Assembly: GCA_019454835.1 (NCBI GenBank)
Contig: JACFNP010000018.1
Coordinates: forward strand, 1-56,468
DNA length: 56,468 nt
Direction of reading: 5' to 3'
Origin: Rubellimicrobium sp.
GTDB lineage: Bacteria > Pseudomonadota > Alphaproteobacteria > Rhodobacterales > Rhodobacteraceae
The notes beneath the pieces are model-generated. The model worked only from the letters and a program-made list of their open reading frames with translations, had not been told where the DNA came from and searched no databases. A program made the position numbers and the translations under genes. Below are positions 29,120 through 37,085 of the stretch, one piece after another; the first letter of the stretch is position 1; each line of letters starts with the position of its first letter.

Positions 29120-29886
29120 GCCGTCATGGCCTTTCTGCTTGCCGGGGTCTGGCTGTAGATGTCCGCCTTGATCGCATTCGTCAGCTCGAACACCTCGCGC
29201 GAGGCCATGATCTCGTGATCGCGCGGGCGCGGGAACGGCACCGGGTAATCGGACAGCACCCGTCCGGGGCGCGCGCTCAGCACCACGACCCGGTCGGACA
29301 GCAGGATCGCCTCCTCGATGGAATGGGTGATGAAGGCGATGGTGGTCGGGTTCTCGAGCCAGATTTCCTCGACCAGGCGGTTCATCTCCTCACGGGTGAA
29401 GGCATCGAGCGCGCCGAAGGGTTCGTCCATCAGCAGCACCTCGGGGCGCAGCGCCAGCGCGCGCACGATGGCGGCGCGCTGCTGCATCCCGCCGGACAGT
29501 TCGCGCGGCATCCGGTTCTGGAACTCGGTCAGGTCGGTGCGGGCCAGAAGATGGGCGATCCATGCCTCGTCGGGCCGGGTGCGCTTTACCTCGTTGGGAA
29601 AGCGGATGTTCTTGCCGATGGTGCGCCACGGCAGCAGGTTCGCCTCCTGGAACACCAGCCCGATTTCGGGGCGCGGGCGGGTGATCCGTTCGCCGTCGAG
29701 CAGGATTTCCCCCGAGGTCAGCGAATGCAGCCCCGACATGCCCCACAGCAGCGTGGTCTTGCCACAGCCCGAGGGGCCGACGATGGCGACGATATGCCCG
29801 GCCTCGATATCGAAGCTGCAACCTTTCAGCGCCTCGACATCGCCGTAGCGCTTGCCGACATCACGAATCGACAGCCTCGTCGTCAC
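29116..29886 (-). CDS. ABC transporter ATPase (NitT/TauT type)
   Basis: The 256-residue ATPase has Walker A GPSGCGKT, Q-loop VFQEANLLPW, signature LSGGMQQR and Walker B VLLMDEPFGALD. GTG 29886 is chosen because GGGAGGGG lies just upstream and the product then begins TTRLSIRDVGKRYG; the longer frame would run through the operator region. It is the first gene of the six-gene operon and is divergent from the RpiR regulator. Confidence 0.93.
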   Translation of the reverse strand: MTTRLSIRDVGKRYGDVEALKGCSFDIEAGHIVAIVGPSGCGKTTLLWGMSGLHSLTSGEILLDGERITRPRPEIGLVFQEANLLPWRTIGKNIRFPNEVKRTRPDEAWIAHLLARTDLTEFQNRMPRELSGGMQQRAAIVRALALRPEVLLMDEPFGALDAFTREEMNRLVEEIWLENPTTIAFITHSIEEAILLSDRVVVLSARPGRVLSDYPVPFPRPRDHEIMASREVFELTNAIKADIYSQTPASRKAMTA

Positions 29887-29922
29887 GCATCCCCTCCCGC
29901 GATCAACCCGTGCCGGGCGAGT

Positions 29923-29939
29923 GTGTAATTCTCCTACAC
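29923..29939. promoter_or_regulatory. Operator 1, probable RpiR binding site
   Basis: GTGTA-N7-TACAC is a perfect inverted repeat 37 bp upstream of the ATPase start. A minus-strand TTGACA at 29943-29948 lies just before it, so binding would cover the promoter spacer and -10 region. It shares TGTAAYTYTCCTACA with operator 2. Confidence 0.7.
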
Positions 29940-29942
29940 CGC

Positions 29943-29948
29943 TGTCAA
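29943..29948 (-). promoter_or_regulatory. -35 box of the transport operon
   Basis: A perfect TTGACA on the minus strand lies 56 bp from the GTG start. No strong -10 match is visible at 17 bp, so an activator or extended element may be needed. Confidence 0.4.
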
Positions 29949-30022
29949 CGATTCGGATGACCCACTGGCACCCGCGACGGCTTCGCCCAGAAAAAATCGC
30001 CGCGCGCCGTGCAGCCCGCATC

Positions 30023-30037
30023 TGTAACTTTCCTACA
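30023..30037. promoter_or_regulatory. Operator 2, probable RpiR binding site
   Basis: TGTA-N7-TACA lies 58 bp before the RpiR start, with centre 99-100 bp from operator 1. The two sites differ at only two bases in the 15-bp core, both C/T changes. Such TGTA...TACA palindromes are typical of RpiR/MurR regulators. Confidence 0.7.
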
Positions 30038-30095
30038 TTTCCTTGACGCGCGGCGCCTGTCGCCGGAAACTGGCGCAAAGCCGGAAGGATATTCC

Positions 30096-31040
30096 ATGGC
30101 CAGACCCGCCGCCCCTGCCCTGCCCGCCGCCCGCGGGCACCCGCGTGCGGGCACGCATCCGGCGCCCGATGTCATCGCGCGGATCAAGGACCGTTACGGA
30201 CGCCTCAGCCCCGCCGAACAGTCGGTCGCCGACACGGTGCTTGCCGACGTGCGCGGCGTGGTCGAGGAATCGAACGCCGCCATCGCCGCCCGCGCGGGCG
30301 TGAGCGAGCCAACCGTCACCCGATTCTGCCGCACCATCGGGTGCAGCGGGGTGCGCGACTTCAAGCTGCAGCTTGCGCGCAGTCTGGTGGTCGGCGAAAT
30401 CTACCTCGCCCCCGAACGCCACCCGCCTGCCACGGACAGCGGAATGCCGCCCTACTGGCATTCGATCCTGACCGAGGCCCATGCCGCGCTGAACGAGGTC
30501 GAGCGCCAGCTTGACCCGGCGGCCATCGAGGCGACGTCGGAGATCCTGTCACAGGCCCGCCATGTCGCGGCCTTCGGTCTTGGCGGATCGTCCTCGGCGC
30601 TGGCCGAAGAGGTGCAGACGCGGCTCATTCGCTACGGCACCGGCGTCACCGCGCTGCGCGATCCCTACCTAGCGCGCATGACCGTGGCGACCTGGCGCCC
30701 CGGCGACGCGCTGGTGACGATCTCGGCCAGCGGCCGCACCCGCGAGGCCATCGAGACCGTGGACATCGCCCGCCGCTACGGCGCCGCGACCATCGCCATC
30801 TGCCCGCCGGGCAGCGAGCTGGCGCAGGCGGCGGATATCGTGCTGGGCGTGCAGGTGCCGGAATATCCCGACACGCTGACCCCCTCGGCCTCGCGCTTCG
30901 CGCTGCTGGCGGTGATCGACCTGATGGCGGCGGCGACCGGCTACCGGCTGGGCGACACCGCGCGCGAGAACCTGCGGCGCATCAAATACGACACGCTTTC
31001 GCGCCGTCCGGGTTCGGTGCTGGAACCGCTGGGGGATTGA
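30096..31040 (+). CDS. RpiR/MurR-family transcriptional regulator
   Basis: The 314-residue protein has an N-terminal helix-turn-helix of the RpiR type (about residues 25-100, VEESNAAIAARAGVSEPTVTRFCRTIGCSG) and a C-terminal SIS sugar-phosphate-binding domain (about 140-280, VAAFGLGGSSSALAEEV and ISASGRTREAIE). GGAAGG precedes ATG 30096. It faces the transport operon, with two matching palindromes between them, so it very likely controls both. SIS effectors are usually phosphosugars or aminosugar derivatives. Confidence 0.94.
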   Translation: MARPAAPALPAARGHPRAGTHPAPDVIARIKDRYGRLSPAEQSVADTVLADVRGVVEESNAAIAARAGVSEPTVTRFCRTIGCSGVRDFKLQLARSLVVGEIYLAPERHPPATDSGMPPYWHSILTEAHAALNEVERQLDPAAIEATSEILSQARHVAAFGLGGSSSALAEEVQTRLIRYGTGVTALRDPYLARMTVATWRPGDALVTISASGRTREAIETVDIARRYGAATIAICPPGSELAQAADIVLGVQVPEYPDTLTPSASRFALLAVIDLMAAATGYRLGDTARENLRRIKYDTLSRRPGSVLEPLGD

Positions 31041-31058
31041 CCATGAAGCACGGGCGCA

Positions 31059-31079
31059 GGCGGGGCGCATGGCCCCGCC
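31059..31079. terminator. Hairpin between convergent rpiR and ridA genes
   Basis: GGCGGGGC and GCCCCGCC form a perfect 8-bp stem around GCATG, 18 bp after the regulator stop and 8 bp past the ridA stop. No T-run is present on either strand. Confidence 0.5.
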
Positions 31080-31087
31080 GCCACGGA

Positions 31088-31450
31088 TCAGCGCGGGCTG
31101 TAGGCCACGGCCTCGATCTCGACCGCGATGTCGATCATCAACCGGCTTTCGGCGGTGGACCGGGCCGGAGGTTCCGAGGGGAAGAATTCGCCGTAAGCCT
31201 TGTTGAACTCGGCGAAATCGTCGCGGTCGCGCAGCCACACGGTCGTCTTGACCACTTCGGACAGATTCGACCCGGCCAGCTCCAGCGCACGGCGCACGTT
31301 CTCCATCGCGGCACGGGTCTCGGGGCCGACGCCGCCCTCGACCACCTTGCCGTCGATCACGGGCACCTGCCCGGAAACAAAGACGAAATCGCCCGCCCGC
31401 ACCGCTGGCGACAGCGGCACATACGACGCACCAAAGACTTCCTTGGCCAT
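31088..31450 (-). CDS. RidA-family protein
   Basis: The 120-residue protein belongs to the RidA/YjgF family, which hydrolyses reactive enamine and imine intermediates, for example those released by PLP enzymes. It has GQVPVIDGKVVEGGV, the ENVRRALELAGSNLSEVVKT helix, and the conserved Arg near the end region (PARSTAE). AAGGAG lies seven bases before ATG 31450. It is divergent from the SDR gene and lies next to a PLP enzyme gene, which suits an imine-removing role there. Confidence 0.93.
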   Translation of the reverse strand: MAKEVFGASYVPLSPAVRAGDFVFVSGQVPVIDGKVVEGGVGPETRAAMENVRRALELAGSNLSEVVKTTVWLRDRDDFAEFNKAYGEFFPSEPPARSTAESRLMIDIAVEIEAVAYSPR

Positions 31451-31507
31451 GATTGACTCCTTGCAGGGAAACACCATCCATCCTGCAGGCTGCGAGAGGA
31501 GATGCAA

Positions 31508-32269
31508 GTGACGCCACTCGATCTGGACGGTGCCCGCACCGTCATCACCGGCGCCGGAGGCCATATCGGCCAGGCGCTGACCCGCATCTTCGCCGAGGCG
31601 GGCGCGCGCGTCATAGCCTGCGACGTGGCGGGCGCGGACCTCACGGCGCCGGGCATCACCGAGCGCCACCACTTCGACCTGCGCGACCCCGATGCCGTGG
31701 TTGCCGCCGCCGACGCGATCACGGCGGGCGGCGCGCCGCAGATCGTGATCTCGAACGCGGGCTGGACCCGCGCCGACACGATGGACGAGGTGACGCAGGA
31801 CATCATCCCCGACGAGATGGACCGCAACTTCACCGGTGCCGCGCGGCTGACCCGCGCGCTGCTGCCGGGAATGCGCGACCTGCCCGGCAACCGCGCGTTC
31901 GTCTTCGTGGCCTCGGTCAACGGCCTGACCCACCACGGCAACCCGCCCTATTCGGCTGCCAAGGCGGCGCTGCTGGCCTGGATGCGGGCGATCGCGGTGG
32001 AAGAAGGCCGCTACGGCATCCGCGCCAATGCCGTCGCGCCCGCCTCGGTGCGCACCCATGCCTGGGACTACCGGCTGGAACGCGACCCGAGCGTGATCGA
32101 GCGGGTCTCGAAGCTCTATCCGCTGGGGCGGCTGGTGACCCCCGACGAGGTCGCCCGCAGCGCGCTGTTCCTTGCCTCGCCGATGGCCTCGGGGATCACC
32201 GGCTCGACGCTGGCGGTCGACGCGGGCCTCATGGCGGGCAATCTCCCTTTCCTCGACATCCTGCGTTAG
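31508..32269 (+). CDS. Short-chain dehydrogenase/reductase
   Basis: The product has the SDR nucleotide motif TGAGGHIGQ (near residues 14-22), catalytic Ser in VASVNG and the YSAAK pair, with the C-terminal VDAGLMAG. GTG 31508 is preferred since AGGAG stands six bases before it; an in-frame ATG at 31502 lies immediately after the AGGAG and is less likely. It would interconvert an alcohol and a ketone in the pathway. The PLP enzyme gene follows 9 bp downstream. Confidence 0.92.
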   Translation: MTPLDLDGARTVITGAGGHIGQALTRIFAEAGARVIACDVAGADLTAPGITERHHFDLRDPDAVVAAADAITAGGAPQIVISNAGWTRADTMDEVTQDIIPDEMDRNFTGAARLTRALLPGMRDLPGNRAFVFVASVNGLTHHGNPPYSAAKAALLAWMRAIAVEEGRYGIRANAVAPASVRTHAWDYRLERDPSVIERVSKLYPLGRLVTPDEVARSALFLASPMASGITGSTLAVDAGLMAGNLPFLDILR

Positions 32270-32278
32270 GCACATCCC

Positions 32279-33337
32279 ATGGACATCACCGACATCGACA
32301 CCCCCGCGCTGCTGATCGACCTCGACATCGTGGCGCGGAACCTGAAGGCCGCGCAGGATTACGCCGACGCGCACGGGCTGCGGCTGCGCCCGCATGTGAA
32401 AACCCACAAGCTGCCGCGATTCGCGCGCGAGCAGATGGCGCTGGGCGCCGTAGGCATCACCTGCCAGAAGCTGGGCGAGGCCGAGGCCATGGCCGACGGC
32501 GGCATCAGCGACATCTTCCTGCCCTACAACATCCTCGGGCCGCGCAAGCTCGACCGGCTGGCGGCGCTGCACGACCGTGTCACGCTGTCGGTGACGGCGG
32601 ATTCGGCGGTGACGTTGCAGGGCTATGCCGCGCGGTTCACCGATGCGGCGCACCCGCTGCCGGTTCTGGTCGAATGCGACACCGGCGCGAAACGCTGCGG
32701 CGTGCAGACGGCGGATGAAGCGCTGGCGCTGGCCCGCATCATCGCCGCCGCGCCGGGGCTGCGGTTCGGCGGCCTCATGGCCTATCCGCCGCGCGGCGGG
32801 CTGGCGCAGACGCAGGACTGGCTGGCCGGGGCCATCGCGCTGCTGACCCGCAACAACCTGCCGCCCGAGGTCATTTCCATCGGCGGCACCCCCGACATGG
32901 CGCGCGCGGCGGAAATCACCTGCGCCACCGAGCAGCGCCCCGGCACCTATATCTACAACGACCGCATGCAGATGGCCTGGGGCCACGGCACGGTGGCCGA
33001 TTGCGCGCAGACCGTGCTGGCCACGGTGGTCAGCCGCCCGACGCCCGACCGCGCGATTCTGGACGCGGGGTCCAAGGCGCTGGCCGCCGATCTGGCGGGC
33101 GCGCCGGGACACGGCTTGATCGTCGAATACCCGCAGGCGGTGATTCATGCCCTGTCGGAAGAACACGGCCACGTCGACCTGTCGGCCTGCACCGCCAGGC
33201 CCGAAATCGGCGAGGTCGTGCATGTCATCCCCAATCACGCCTGCGTCGTGTCGAACCTGTTCGACGAGGCCCATCTGATGCGCGGCGACAAGGTCGAGGA
33301 GGTCGCCCGCATCACCTCGCGCGGCAAGCTGACCTGA
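32279..33337 (+). CDS. D-threonine aldolase/D-serine dehydratase-like PLP enzyme
   Basis: The 352-residue protein has an alanine-racemase-like barrel with PLP Lys in RPHVKTHK (about residue 42) and a C-terminal D-serine-dehydratase-like domain with the metal-binding IPNHACVV. This family cleaves or dehydrates 3-hydroxy-D-amino acids (D-threonine aldolase, D-threo-3-hydroxyaspartate dehydratase, beta-hydroxyaspartate aldolase of Paracoccus). Which reaction applies cannot be decided. Its partners, RidA and an SDR, fit a pathway through a 3-hydroxy or imino acid. Confidence 0.88.
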   Translation: MDITDIDTPALLIDLDIVARNLKAAQDYADAHGLRLRPHVKTHKLPRFAREQMALGAVGITCQKLGEAEAMADGGISDIFLPYNILGPRKLDRLAALHDRVTLSVTADSAVTLQGYAARFTDAAHPLPVLVECDTGAKRCGVQTADEALALARIIAAAPGLRFGGLMAYPPRGGLAQTQDWLAGAIALLTRNNLPPEVISIGGTPDMARAAEITCATEQRPGTYIYNDRMQMAWGHGTVADCAQTVLATVVSRPTPDRAILDAGSKALAADLAGAPGHGLIVEYPQAVIHALSEEHGHVDLSACTARPEIGEVVHVIPNHACVVSNLFDEAHLMRGDKVEEVARITSRGKLT

Positions 33338-33375
33338 GGGGGCGCGGTCCGCAGGGCACCGCCGCCCGCAATCCC

Positions 33376-33465
33376 CGTCACCCGCGAGGAGGCGAAGCCG
33401 ACGAAGCAACCCCGATGTCGTGTGTGAGCGGTCGAGGTTACTTCGGCTTGCGCCTCGCAATGACG
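33376..33465 (+). repeat. Intergenic hairpin repeat, copy 9, with extended flanks
   Basis: Long-arm-first copy whose left tip has changed to CGTCACCCGCGAGG. The palindrome extends outward: GGGCACCGCCGCCCGCAAT on the left mirrors ATTGCGGGCGGCGCCC on the right. Confidence 0.88.
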
Positions 33466-33501
33466 GGAATTGCGGGCGGCGCCCTGTCGCAATGACAGCC
33501 G

Positions 33502-34245
33502 CTAGCCGTCGCGCCGCGCCTGCCGCTCCATCTGCCGCAGGATGCCGTGCAGCATCCGCACATCGACCGCGTTCAGCGCCATGCGCGACCACAGGTTGCG
33601 CAGCCCCAGCTTCATCGCCTCGGCCTTGTGCTCGGGAAAGAAGAACCCCGCCGCATCCAGCGTGTCCTCGTAATGCGCGGCAAGCGCCTCGATCTCGGCG
33701 CGGCTGGCGCCTTCAGCCTCGGCCGCGGCCGACGCGACCAGCCCCGCCCCCGCAGCGCGCTGCCATTCGTAGGCCATGAGCAGCGCGCATTGCCCGAGGT
33801 TCAGCGACGGGAACGCCGGGTTCACCGGCACCGAGACGATGGCGCCCGCCCGTGCGATGTCGTCATTGGCCAGCCCGGTGCGTTCGGGCCCGAACAGCAC
33901 CGCGACCCGCTCGCCGCGCGCGATCCGGGCCGCCGCATCCGCCATGGCCACCTCGGGGGTGAGGACCGGCTTCGTCAGGTCGCGCGCGCGCGCCGTGGTC
34001 GCATAGACGAACTGCGCATCGGCGATCACCTCGGCGGTGGTGTCGCGCACCATCGCCTGATCGAGCAGCCGCCCGGCCCCTGCCGCCAGCGCCACCGCGC
34101 GGCTGTTCGGCCAGCCATCACGCGGCGCGACGACGCGCATGTGATCCAGCCCGAAGTTCCACATCGCCCGCGCCGCCGCACCCACGTTCTCGCCCATCTG
34201 CGGGCGGACCAGGACAAAGGCGGGCTGCGGCGTTCCGCTGGACAT
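33502..34245 (-). CDS. trmJ: TrmJ-like RNA 2'-O-methyltransferase (SpoU family)
   Basis: The 247-residue protein matches the SPOUT/TrmH group 1 family: N-terminal FVLVRPQMGENVGAAARAMWNFGL, FGPERTGL motif 2, and PSLNLGQCALLMAYE motif 3, which forms the knot that binds S-adenosylmethionine. In E. coli TrmJ methylates position 32 of tRNAs. The start at 34245 has AAGGAA upstream and places the conserved first strand near the N-terminus. It diverges from tRNA-Thr. Confidence 0.9.
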   Translation of the reverse strand: MSSGTPQPAFVLVRPQMGENVGAAARAMWNFGLDHMRVVAPRDGWPNSRAVALAAGAGRLLDQAMVRDTTAEVIADAQFVYATTARARDLTKPVLTPEVAMADAAARIARGERVAVLFGPERTGLANDDIARAGAIVSVPVNPAFPSLNLGQCALLMAYEWQRAAGAGLVASAAAEAEGASRAEIEALAAHYEDTLDAAGFFFPEHKAEAMKLGLRNLWSRMALNAVDVRMLHGILRQMERQARRDG

Positions 34246-34331
34246 GGGGCGTTCCTTCACGGCGATGCCCGGCTGATAGGGCCGCGATACCGCCGGGGCA
34301 AGACGCCCCCCGAAAACCCGCAACCGGGGCC

Positions 34332-34359
34332 TTGCATCGCCCCGCCTGTCAGGTAAAAG
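34332..34359 (+). promoter_or_regulatory. tRNA-Thr promoter
   Basis: TTGCAT (34332-34337) and TAAAAG (34354-34359) are 16 bp apart, with the tRNA 5' end 11 bp past the -10 box. Confidence 0.55.
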
Positions 34360-34369
34360 GCCCCCGTTT

Positions 34370-34444
<75 letters not shown>

Positions 34445-34507
34445 GCACCGCGACCGGCGGGTGCCGGTCCGTGCATCAAGCGTTGGTTAACCCGATCTGC
34501 GTCAGCT

Positions 34508-34792
34508 ATGCTCATGCAGATCGAGTTCGATTCGGAAAAGCGCAGGGTGACGCTGGCGGTACGCGGGCTGGACATGGCCGATGCGCGGCTGGTTTATTCG
34601 GGAAAGCACATTACCTTCGCCGACATCCGCTTCGACTACCGCGAGGATCGCTTCGTGACGGTGGGTTTCCTCTTCGGTCGCATGGTCATCCTGACATGGA
34701 CACCGCGCGGGGATGCGCACAGAATCATCAGCTTGAGGAAGGCTAATGAACGAGAACAGCGCAAATTCGGTCCCGACCTGGATCGACCCTGA
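34508..34792 (+). CDS. brnT: BrnT-family toxin
   Basis: The 94-residue protein has the BrnT RelE-like fold: an N-terminal FDSEKRR-LAVRGLD segment, central beta strands (REDRFVTVGFLFGRMVILTWTPRGD), and the C-terminal RIISLRKANEREQRKF that carries the family's Arg-x-x-S-x-R-K-A motif. BrnT is a ribonuclease toxin neutralised by BrnA. The next gene, brnA, overlaps it by 47 bp in the +2 frame. ATG 34508 or 34514 may be the start; neither has a clear ribosome site. A GGTTAACC palindrome lies at 34485-34492. Confidence 0.87.
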   Translation: MLMQIEFDSEKRRVTLAVRGLDMADARLVYSGKHITFADIRFDYREDRFVTVGFLFGRMVILTWTPRGDAHRIISLRKANEREQRKFGPDLDRP

Positions 34793-34988
34793 CGACGCGC
34801 CCGATCTCAGCACGCCCGAATGGGCCGAGGTGATCGCCCGCGCCACCGTCAGCCCCGGCATCCCCTCGACCGCGCCGCCGATGGCGCTGGTGCGGGTCCG
34901 GGCGGATATCGTCGCCCGGTTCCAGGACGACGGCCCCGGCTGGCAGGAACGCATCGAAGAGGTCCTGCGCAAGGCCGTCGGTCTCTGA
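34746..34988 (+). CDS. brnA: BrnA-family antitoxin
   Basis: The 80-residue protein carries the BrnA features: an acidic DDAPDLSTPEWAEVIARA segment that wraps the toxin and a C-terminal ribbon-helix-helix-like region (VRVRADIVARFQDDGPGWQERIEEVLRKAVGL) that would bind the operon's operator. GAGGAAGG lies just upstream of its ATG inside brnT. Together with brnT it forms a type II toxin-antitoxin unit. Confidence 0.87.
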   Translation: MNENSANSVPTWIDPDDAPDLSTPEWAEVIARATVSPGIPSTAPPMALVRVRADIVARFQDDGPGWQERIEEVLRKAVGL

Positions 34989-35014
34989 GCGGGCCGGGGC
35001 TGCCCCCGGCCCGC
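34989..35014. terminator. Hairpin between convergent brnA and btpA-like genes
   Basis: GCGGGCCGGGG and CCCCGGCCCGC form a perfect 11-bp stem around CTGC, directly after the brnA stop and 9 bp beyond the other gene's stop. It could stop transcription from both sides, though no T-run is present. Confidence 0.6.
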
Positions 35015-35022
35015 CGCCGCGC

Positions 35023-35823
35023 TCAGCGCAGGCTGTTCACCTTGTCCATGAAGCGCGTCACCCGCGCCGGGTCGACCGGGTTCCAGGTGATGCCGTCGAC
35101 CTTGAAATGGGTGCCGATCACGCAGCCGTCGGCGAATTTCAGGATACCTTCGACCGAATCGATGTTCACCCCGGTATTGGCGAACAGCGGCACATCCGGC
35201 AGCGCCTCGCGCACCACGCGCAGGTTCGAGACATCCGCCGCCTGCCCGGTCAGCGGCCCCGAGACCAGGATCGCATCGGCCAGCGACGAGAACAGCGCGC
35301 TTTTCGCCCGCAGCTCGATCGGGCGCTGGTCCAGCGAATGGGCGAATTCGGCGTTGATGTTGAAGAGCAGCTTCATGTCGGGCCGCCCCAGATCGCGGCG
35401 CAGCTTTACCGCTTCGGCGCATTTGGGCGCCCAGACGCCCATGTCCGAGGCAAAGACGCCGGTGAAGATCTCGCGCACGAAGCTCGCCCCGGTGGCGACG
35501 CCGATGGCGACCGAGGCTGCCGGGTCCCACAGGTAGTTCACCCCGAACGGCACCTTCAGCATCGGCTTCACCGCCATGACCACGGCGGTCATCGCCGCGA
35601 CATTGGCCTTGGGGCCGTCGAAGACATAGGGGCGGTCGTTTTCATTGCCGAACATGATCGCATCGACGCCGCCCGCCTGCAGGGCCTCGACATCGCGGGC
35701 GACGCCCTCGATCAGCTTGTCCATGCCGCCGTCGGCGTCATAAAGCGGCGTTCCCGGCAGCGCGCCGATATGCGCCATGGAAATGATCGCCTTCTTGCGG
35801 CCACCAAAGAAATCGAAGGGCAT
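35023..35823 (-). CDS. BtpA/SgcQ-family TIM-barrel protein
   Basis: The 266-residue protein matches the BtpA family: IISMAHIGALPGTPLY near the N-terminus, GVDAIMFGNENDRPY, PFGVNYLWDP and the C-terminal phosphate-binding-like TGVN and GTHFKVDG segments. Cyanobacterial BtpA stabilises photosystem I and SgcQ is a putative nucleosidase, but most members have no known role. The start at 35823 gives MPFDFFGGRKKAIISM with an AAGGAG upstream. It stands alone. Confidence 0.85.
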   Translation of the reverse strand: MPFDFFGGRKKAIISMAHIGALPGTPLYDADGGMDKLIEGVARDVEALQAGGVDAIMFGNENDRPYVFDGPKANVAAMTAVVMAVKPMLKVPFGVNYLWDPAASVAIGVATGASFVREIFTGVFASDMGVWAPKCAEAVKLRRDLGRPDMKLLFNINAEFAHSLDQRPIELRAKSALFSSLADAILVSGPLTGQAADVSNLRVVREALPDVPLFANTGVNIDSVEGILKFADGCVIGTHFKVDGITWNPVDPARVTRFMDKVNSLR

Positions 35824-35923
35824 CGTGCATCTCCTTGCCAGAACGGCCTCCGGATAGGCCGGGGCGTGCAGGACTGCAACCACGCGGGCCTTGCGCCCGG
35901 ACCGCTCCGGGCCGAGGGCGCGG

Positions 35924-36181
35924 CAGGGCGATCGGGCGCGCGGCATGGTCCGTCATTGCGAGGCGCAGCCGAAGCAACCCCGCCCGCAACCCGCTTATCA
36001 CATAAAGCGAACGGACTGGTTGCTTCGTCGGCTGCGCCTCCTCGCAATGACGGGGTTTGGTGATCGTCATTGCGAGGCGCAAGCCAAAGCAACCCCGACC
36101 GCTTCCACACGACATCGGGGTTGCTTCGTCGGCTGCGCCACCTCGCGGGTGACGGAACATGCGGCTCGCGCGGTTGCCCCG
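35924..36181. repeat. Composite of two hairpin repeats (copies 10 and 11) between inverted outer arms
   Basis: Two short-arm-first cores (35951-36052 and 36065-36154) lie between CAGGGCGATCGGGCGCGC (35924-35941) and GCTCGCGCGGTTGCCCCG (36164-36181). Both are forms of the 18-bp terminal repeat, each exactly 27 bp from its core. Copy 10 has an unusual, longer loop containing TTATCACATAAAGC. The composite fills most of the 519-bp gap upstream of rpsD and ends 12 bp before the rpsD -35 box. Confidence 0.85.
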
Positions 36182-36193
36182 CCGCCCGCACCC

Positions 36194-36222
36194 TTGACTC
36201 CCCCTGCCCTGCCCTGTAGCGG
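36194..36222 (+). promoter_or_regulatory. rpsD promoter
   Basis: TTGACT (36194-36199) and TAGCGG (36217-36222) are 17 bp apart. The resulting leader of about 115 nt contains a CGGCGC-TT-GCGCCG hairpin and could serve S4 autoregulation, which is an inference. Confidence 0.5.
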
Positions 36223-36342
36223 CGCGTTCGGTGTTGGAGGCTGCCCTTCCGGGTGGCCTGTCGCGGCGCTTGCGCCGAGAGGACAACGCCCTTCACTTCG
36301 GCCCGCAACCTGCGGGCATGGCGACATTGAAGGAGAACCGTC

Positions 36343-36960
36343 GTGACCAAGCGCATCAGCGCCAAATACAAGATCGACCGCCGCATGGGCGAAAACATCT
36401 GGGGCCGTCCCAAGTCCCCGGTGAACAAGCGCGAATACGGCCCCGGCCAGCACGGCCAGCGCCGCAAGACCAAGCTGTCCGACTTCGGCACCCAGCTTCG
36501 CGCCAAGCAGAAGCTGAAGGGCTATTACGGCAACATCACCGAAAAGCAGTTCCGCCGCACCTATGACGAGGCCGCGCGCGTGAAGGGCGACACCGGCGAG
36601 AACCTGATCGGCCTGCTGGAGCGCCGCCTCGATGCGGTGGTCTACCGCGCCAAGTTCGTGCCGACCGTCTTTGCCGCCCGCCAGTTCGTGAACCACGCGC
36701 ATGTGCTGGTGAACGGCAGGTCGGTGAACATCCCCTCCTACCGCGTGAAGGAAGGCGACGTGATCGAGGTGCGGGCCAAGTCGAAGCAGCTCGTCTCGGT
36801 GCTGGAAGCCGCCGCCTCGGCGGAACGCGACGTGCCCGACTATCTCGAAGTCGATCACTCGAAGATGACCGCCACCTTCACCCGCACCCCGCAACTTTCG
36901 GACGTGCCCTATCCGGTGATGATGGAGCCGAACCTCGTGGTCGAGTTCTACTCGCGCTGA
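36343..36960 (+). CDS. rpsD: 30S ribosomal protein S4
   Basis: S4 is a primary 16S rRNA-binding protein of the small subunit. The 205-residue product begins [20 protein letters not shown] and has the S4 RNA-binding domain (about 94-155, [15 protein letters not shown]...[24 protein letters not shown]), ending EFYSR. GTG 36343 is the start, with GAAGGAG ten bases upstream. As is usual in alphaproteobacteria, it stands outside the large ribosomal operons. Confidence 0.98.
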   Translation: MTKRISAKYKIDRRMGENIWGRPKSPVNKREYGPGQHGQRRKTKLSDFGTQLRAKQKLKGYYGNITEKQFRRTYDEAARVKGDTGENLIGLLERRLDAVVYRAKFVPTVFAARQFVNHAHVLVNGRSVNIPSYRVKEGDVIEVRAKSKQLVSVLEAAASAERDVPDYLEVDHSKMTATFTRTPQLSDVPYPVMMEPNLVVEFYSR

Positions 36961-36981
36961 TCCCCGGCCAGATCCGATACG

Positions 36982-37013
36982 ACGCCCGCCGGTCCTCCGG
37001 CGGGCGTTCGCGT
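36982..37013 (+). terminator. rpsD terminator
   Basis: ACGCCCGCCGG and CCGGCGGGCGT form an 11-bp perfect stem around TCCT, 21 bp after the rpsD stop, followed by TCGCGTTT. Confidence 0.75.
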
Positions 37014-37085
37014 TTCCGAGGGTGCTCTTCTCTCTGGCAAGTCGCCCGGCGCAAGGCTAGAAGCCGCGACGAGAGAGAGGACGAC

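Noticed and set aside
34483-34512. TTGGTT/TATGCT as a brnT promoter
   Set aside because: The -10 box would overlap the first ATG, so transcription would start after both possible start codons.
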